7,968 nucleotides of DNA, taken from contig JACDBZ010000110.1 in assembly GCA_013694645.1 (NCBI GenBank), forward strand, positions 1 to 7,968, in the 5' to 3' direction. Positions 5,397-7,968 of this stretch are shown here, one piece after another. Source of the DNA: Chloroflexota bacterium (lineage in GTDB: Bacteria; Chloroflexota; Limnocylindria; QHBO01). The number at the start of each line of letters is the position of its first letter. Position 1 is the stretch's first letter. A model generated the notes under the pieces. That model had not been told where the DNA came from and did no database searches. It saw nothing but the letters and a program-made list of their open reading frames with translations. The translations under genes were made by a program, and so were the position numbers.

Positions 5397-6459
5397 CCGA
5401 GCAGAGCGCGGCCGTTCGTTCGATGGCCGCCAGCGCGGCGGCCATGTCACGTCGCCCGAGCCCGCACGAGCAGGCAACGTCGATCGGTCGCCCGATAAGC
5501 CGATCCAGCTCGCTGAGGAGAGTGCGCTGCTCGGTGAGCGTCCGCTCCTCGTGCACGAATCCACCGACAAAGCGCGTGGCGGCCGGGAGGCGGAGGTCCT
5601 GCAGTGGGGCGTAGAAGGCGAGGTCGGCGGGAGGCGGCTCGGCGGCCGCGGCCAACGGTACGTGCATGAAGTCGAGCTCCCGGCCGGCCGGCCAGCGGTC
5701 GACGATCGCGTTCGACAGCGCGACGATGCGCCGCACGTCGTCCAGGCGCCCCATGGCACGGTGGTTCATGTCACCCAGGCACAGGTGGATCCCCCAGCGC
5801 GTCCCCGCGGGCGCCCCCCGGATGAGCCGGGTGATGCCACCGGCGAAAAATGCGCCCGCCGGACCGACGAGGGGTCCGGGAATCTGCGTCAGGACGATGA
5901 GCTCGAAGGGAACTTCGAGCTGGTAGACGACATCGCCACCGACCTGCGCGTGGATGGCACGCACGTCGCGGAGGGTCGCGTTGCGAAAGACGGACTGATA
6001 CCGAAGCGCCGCGAGCGGATTCCCGAACGTGAAGAACGCGAGGTCGAAATCACCGGGGATACCCACCTGGAACCGCAGATCGGAGCGCAATGCGCCGTCG
6101 GCCACACCGCGGCGATCCTGGTATGCCGGCCAGGACTCCTGGAAGTGACGCAAGTAGCCAAGATCCAACCGATCGGACGAGAAACGATGGCCCCGGCGCA
6201 CCCGAACGGTCGGCGTCTTGTCGTAGTCGGACCAATCACCCGCCTTGGCGGGCTCGAGGTCAGGATGCTCCTGGAACGAGTCGAGCAGTCCCTGGATCCA
6301 TTGCTGGCGCGAGCCGGTCTCCCCGTCAGGCACCGTGACCAGGTGCGGGCCGAGGCGGTCGAGCAGGATGTCGAGCGCCTCGTCGGCGTCACGGAACGGC
6401 GTGGACCCGACGAGATGGGCAGCGCGCAACGGGGCGGGTGTCGGCGTGGTGGTGGTCAT
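5389..6459 (-). CDS. Uncharacterised MetE/UROD-superfamily barrel protein with a methionine-synthase-like metal motif
   Basis: The 356-residue protein resembles stand-alone relatives of the C-terminal barrel of cobalamin-independent methionine synthase. It has His15 in AHLVGS, the family block VPDGETG (~43-49), H225-L-C227 in IHLCLGD and C330-S-C332-G-L-G-R-R near the C-terminus. In MetE the zinc site uses His-x-Cys, a Glu, and the Cys of an N-P-D-C-G-L segment. The H-x-C and C-G-L pieces are kept here. I could not assign the Glu with confidence. The MetE N-terminal half, which carries most folate binding, is absent, so full methionine synthesis from methyl-tetrahydrofolate is unlikely; a thiol-methyl transfer role is an inference. 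There are no signal peptide or membrane segments. The ATG start is well supported by AGGAGG (6469-6474 on the plus strand) 9 nt upstream. The gene is divergent from the oxidoreductase at 6641. Confidence 0.7.
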   Translation of the reverse strand: MTTTTPTPAPLRAAHLVGSTPFRDADEALDILLDRLGPHLVTVPDGETGSRQQWIQGLLDSFQEHPDLEPAKAGDWSDYDKTPTVRVRRGHRFSSDRLDLGYLRHFQESWPAYQDRRGVADGALRSDLRFQVGIPGDFDLAFFTFGNPLAALRYQSVFRNATLRDVRAIHAQVGGDVVYQLEVPFELIVLTQIPGPLVGPAGAFFAGGITRLIRGAPAGTRWGIHLCLGDMNHRAMGRLDDVRRIVALSNAIVDRWPAGRELDFMHVPLAAAAEPPPADLAFYAPLQDLRLPAATRFVGGFVHEERTLTEQRTLLSELDRLIGRPIDVACSCGLGRRDMAAALAAIERTAALCSVQ

Positions 6460-6640
6460 CGTCCTCGGCCTCCTATCGCACCTGGCGGGAGCACCGCTTC
6501 CATCGTGAGGGCGATGGGTCGGTTGCCGGGCCGTCAGCGAGCCAGGGCTCTCGGGCCGCTCTGGATAGGCGCCGCAGGGTGCGACGATCCTGGCAGTCTA
6601 GCGCACGCGCAGCTTCCACCTCGCGCGCTACCGTGGGACC
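6460..6640. other. Divergent intergenic spacer
   Basis: This 181-bp region lies between the divergent starts at 6459 (-) and 6641 (+). It holds the AGGAGG of the minus gene at 6469-6474 and a -10-like TACCGT for the plus gene at 6629-6634. I found no convincing promoter pair for the minus-strand gene and no clear coding frame or long repeat. Confidence 0.5.
6629..6634 (+). promoter_or_regulatory. Candidate -10 element for a leaderless transcript
   Basis: TACCGT fits the TAnnnT -10 pattern and ends 6 nt before the GTG at 6641, so transcription would begin at or next to the start codon. No Shine-Dalgarno-like sequence precedes this GTG, which fits leaderless translation. No -35 match is seen at the usual distance. 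TAnnnT elements at this spacing are well documented for leaderless genes in Actinomycetota and Deinococcus. Confidence 0.4.
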
Positions 6641-7567
6641 GTGCAGCCGTTTCGATTTGCCGTGTACACCAACAGCTCGGACGAGGCCGATCGCTGGAGC
6701 GACTTCGCGCGCCGCGCGGAAGGTCTGGGGTACGCGGCGCTCTACGTCACCGATCACCTCGGACGACAGCTGGCCCCGACCGCCGCCCTGGCGGCCGCCG
6801 CGGCGGTGACGAGCACGTTGCGCATCGGCCCATACGTGTTCGCGAACGACTTTCGGCATCCGCTGATCGTGGCTCGCGAGGCCGCCACGCTCGATCGGCT
6901 GAGCGGCGGACGCCTGGATCTCGGCCTGGGCGCCGGATGGAAGCGCAGCGACTATCGACAGCTCGGGCTGCCATACGATCCGCCTGGCGTGAGGATCGAC
7001 CGCCTGATCGAATCGCTCGGCATCATCCGCCGCCTGCTGTCAGGCGAGGAGGTGACGCACGCAGGCCGCTTCTACCAGCTCGAGCGGGCACGGGTGCAGC
7101 CGGCACCGGTCCAGCGACCGCATCCGCGCATCATGCTCGGCGGGGGCGGTCCGCGGATGCTGCGTATCGCCGCGCGGGAAGCGCAGATCGTGAGCTTCGT
7201 ACCCCAGTTCTCCGCCTCTGGAAGACCGATGTGGCGGCATGCCACCGAGGCGGCGCTGGCCGAGCGGGCCATGCAGGTGCGAGCCGCGGCGGGCGCGCGC
7301 TTCGACGAGCTGGAGCTGAATGTCTTCGTCGGCGACGCGGGAGTGATCGGCGACAAGCAGCCGCTGTCGGCATCGCTGCGCGCGCTCGTGAAGTCCGCGG
7401 GGCCGGCAGTGCTGGGCGGGTCCCCCTACCTGCTCTACGGCACGCTGGACCAGCTGCGCGCGGCCATGCTCCGGCGCCGCGACCGCAGCGGCGTCAGCTC
7501 GTACGGCATCCCCGCCCACGCCATGGAGTCTTTCGCACCCCTCGTCGCCTCGCTCGCCGGACGCTAG
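6641..7567 (+). CDS. Luciferase-like (LLM class) flavin/F420-dependent oxidoreductase
   Basis: The 308-residue protein has the bacterial luciferase-like TIM-barrel pattern. It opens with FRFAVYTNS (4-12) and DFARRAEGLGYAALYVTDHL (21-40). The TSTLRIGPYVFANDFRHPLIVAREAATLDRLSGGRLDLGLGAGW stretch (57-100), a hallmark of the family, follows, then a MLGGGGPRMLRIAA phosphate-binding region. The closest known subgroup appears to be the MSMEG_2516-type F420-dependent oxidoreductases (TIGR03621). Cofactor choice between F420 and FMN cannot be settled by eye, and the substrate is unknown. It should be cytoplasmic; no signal or membrane segment is seen. The GTG start is chosen because the first strand of the barrel begins at residue 3 and because of the -10-like TACCGT just upstream. 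The gene is full length and stands alone, ending at TAG before a hairpin-rich spacer. Confidence 0.85.
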   Translation: MQPFRFAVYTNSSDEADRWSDFARRAEGLGYAALYVTDHLGRQLAPTAALAAAAAVTSTLRIGPYVFANDFRHPLIVAREAATLDRLSGGRLDLGLGAGWKRSDYRQLGLPYDPPGVRIDRLIESLGIIRRLLSGEEVTHAGRFYQLERARVQPAPVQRPHPRIMLGGGGPRMLRIAAREAQIVSFVPQFSASGRPMWRHATEAALAERAMQVRAAAGARFDELELNVFVGDAGVIGDKQPLSASLRALVKSAGPAVLGGSPYLLYGTLDQLRAAMLRRRDRSGVSSYGIPAHAMESFAPLVASLAGR

Positions 7568-7579
7568 GGTCGCGGTGGG

Positions 7580-7619
7580 CAACACTGCTGCTCGCCATAC
7601 GCGAATGGCAACAGCATTG
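7580..7619. repeat. Imperfect stem-loop 12 bp after the oxidoreductase stop
   Basis: CAA (7580-7582) and TTG (7617-7619), TGCTG (7586-7590) and CAGCA (7612-7616), and GCCAT (7594-7598) and ATGGC (7605-7609) nest into one interrupted hairpin with the apical loop ACGCGA. There is no T-run after it, so it would be a non-canonical 3'-end structure for the oxidoreductase transcript, or it may serve the convergent minus gene. Confidence 0.4.
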
Positions 7620-7630
7620 GTCAATCCCGA

Positions 7631-7658
7631 GGGCCGCGCATTGTCATACGCGCGGCCT
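7631..7658. terminator. Strong GC stem-loop, possible transcription terminator
   Basis: GGCCGCGC (7632-7639) pairs perfectly with GCGCGGCC (7650-7657) around a 10-nt loop, with a possible G-T pair (7631 and 7658) added at the base. On the plus strand it is followed by TGTTCG, a weak T-containing tail; the minus-strand side has none. It sits between two convergent genes, where a terminator is expected. The stem is clear; its use as a terminator is inferred. Confidence 0.45.
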
Positions 7659-7675
7659 GTTCGCATTCGGGCGCA

Positions 7676-7693
7676 GCAGGCAGTTTCGCCTGC
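7676..7693. repeat. Third perfect stem-loop in the convergent spacer
   Basis: GCAGGC (7676-7681) pairs with GCCTGC (7688-7693) around the loop AGTTTC. On the minus strand the loop reads GAAACT. It lies 110 bp beyond the end of the unidentified minus-strand gene and could be a 3'-end structure for it. Confidence 0.35.
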
Positions 7694-7803
7694 ACGAGCG
7701 TAGGAGGAGTTGCCCCGGATCGCCTCCCTGGCTAACGCACCCAACGCGGGCATTTGTCGAGACCGACGGTGCCGTACGCGGCCCGGAATTCGCGAGGAGC
7801 GGA

Positions 7804-7968
7804 TCAGGCGGCCACGTAGCGGTGCTTGATACGGTCGGCGTCGCCGGCGAAGGGCCCGGTGCCGCGCGCATGCAGCTCGACCACTGGCACCAGCAGCGCC
7901 GGGTATTCCTTCATGGCCTCCTGGTAGTCGGCGTTCTGCGACGCGAGCTGGCGGGCGATGGCGCCGGC
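7804..7968 (-). CDS. Unrecognised protein, C-terminal 54 residues only (5' partial)
   Basis: On the minus strand a frame is open from the window edge (7968) to a TGA at 7804-7806. It reads as ordinary protein, with a helix-like run ARQLASQNADYQEAMKEY, then PALLVPVVELHARGTG and an ending in HRYVAA. Composition and G/C third positions look coding, with none of the Arg/Pro excess of chance frames in this DNA. I cannot assign a family from this fragment. It converges on the oxidoreductase gene across a 236-bp spacer. Confidence 0.6.
   Translation of the reverse strand, partial: AGAIARQLASQNADYQEAMKEYPALLVPVVELHARGTGPFAGDADRIKHRYVAA

Noticed and set aside
7040..7753. Minus-strand frame of 237 codons across the oxidoreductase end and spacer
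   Set aside because: It is antisense to a conserved luciferase-like gene, with no domain or plausible start signal.
7702..7829. AGGAGGAG followed by a TTG-started 39-codon ORF
   Set aside because: The SD directly abuts the TTG with no spacing, and the product is Arg-rich and overlaps the better-supported minus-strand gene.
1..7968. Dedicated defence system, mobile element or biosynthetic cluster
   Set aside because: I see no transposase, integrase, CRISPR repeats, toxin-antitoxin pair or pathway enzymes; the genes look independently controlled with even base composition.

Overview
The window is uniformly GC-rich with strong G/C third-position bias. It carries six protein genes, two of them cut by the window edges, plus one candidate leader ORF. 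The gene set (TM0106-type nuclease-helicase, SARP/BTAD regulator, bacterial RIO kinase, luciferase-like F420-type oxidoreductase) suggests a GC-rich Gram-positive-lineage bacterium. Chloroflexota (Limnocylindria/Ellin6529-like) or Actinomycetota are the best guesses. This is an inference from gene content, not a phylogeny. I see no CRISPR array, insertion sequence, tRNA or rRNA.

Layout. Positions 1-2313 (+) hold the C-terminal two thirds of a RecB-like/RNase H-like nuclease fused to a Dna2/Upf1-type SF1 helicase. A short gap (2314-2387) contains a good promoter, a palindrome at the predicted transcription start and a strong Shine-Dalgarno. It leads into 2388-4415 (+), a protein that looks like a histidine-kinase sensor with its kinase replaced by a DNA-binding module: nine predicted membrane helices, a GAF-like domain, a coiled coil, and a SARP-type winged helix with BTAD. 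This gene appears to start at a CTG codon. The gap 4416-4615 holds a promoter candidate, a 17-codon leader ORF with a strong SD, and a stem-loop whose 3' arm covers the SD of the next gene, a RIO-type protein kinase at 4616-5383 (+). The RIO gene converges, with only 5 bp between stop codons, on 5389-6459 (-), an uncharacterised MetE/UROD-like barrel protein that keeps an H-x-C and a C-G-L-x-R-R motif resembling the methionine-synthase zinc site. A divergent spacer (6460-6640) separates it from 6641-7567 (+), a luciferase-like flavin/F420 oxidoreductase that is probably read from a leaderless transcript. A hairpin-rich convergent spacer (7568-7803) follows. The C-terminal 54 residues of an unrecognised minus-strand gene end the window.

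I see no single operon or pathway joining these genes; each seems to have its own control region. The two most unusual things are (i) the membrane-anchored GAF-SARP one-component regulator and (ii) the leader ORF plus SD-sequestering hairpin in front of the RIO kinase, which has the geometry of a translation-coupled attenuator.
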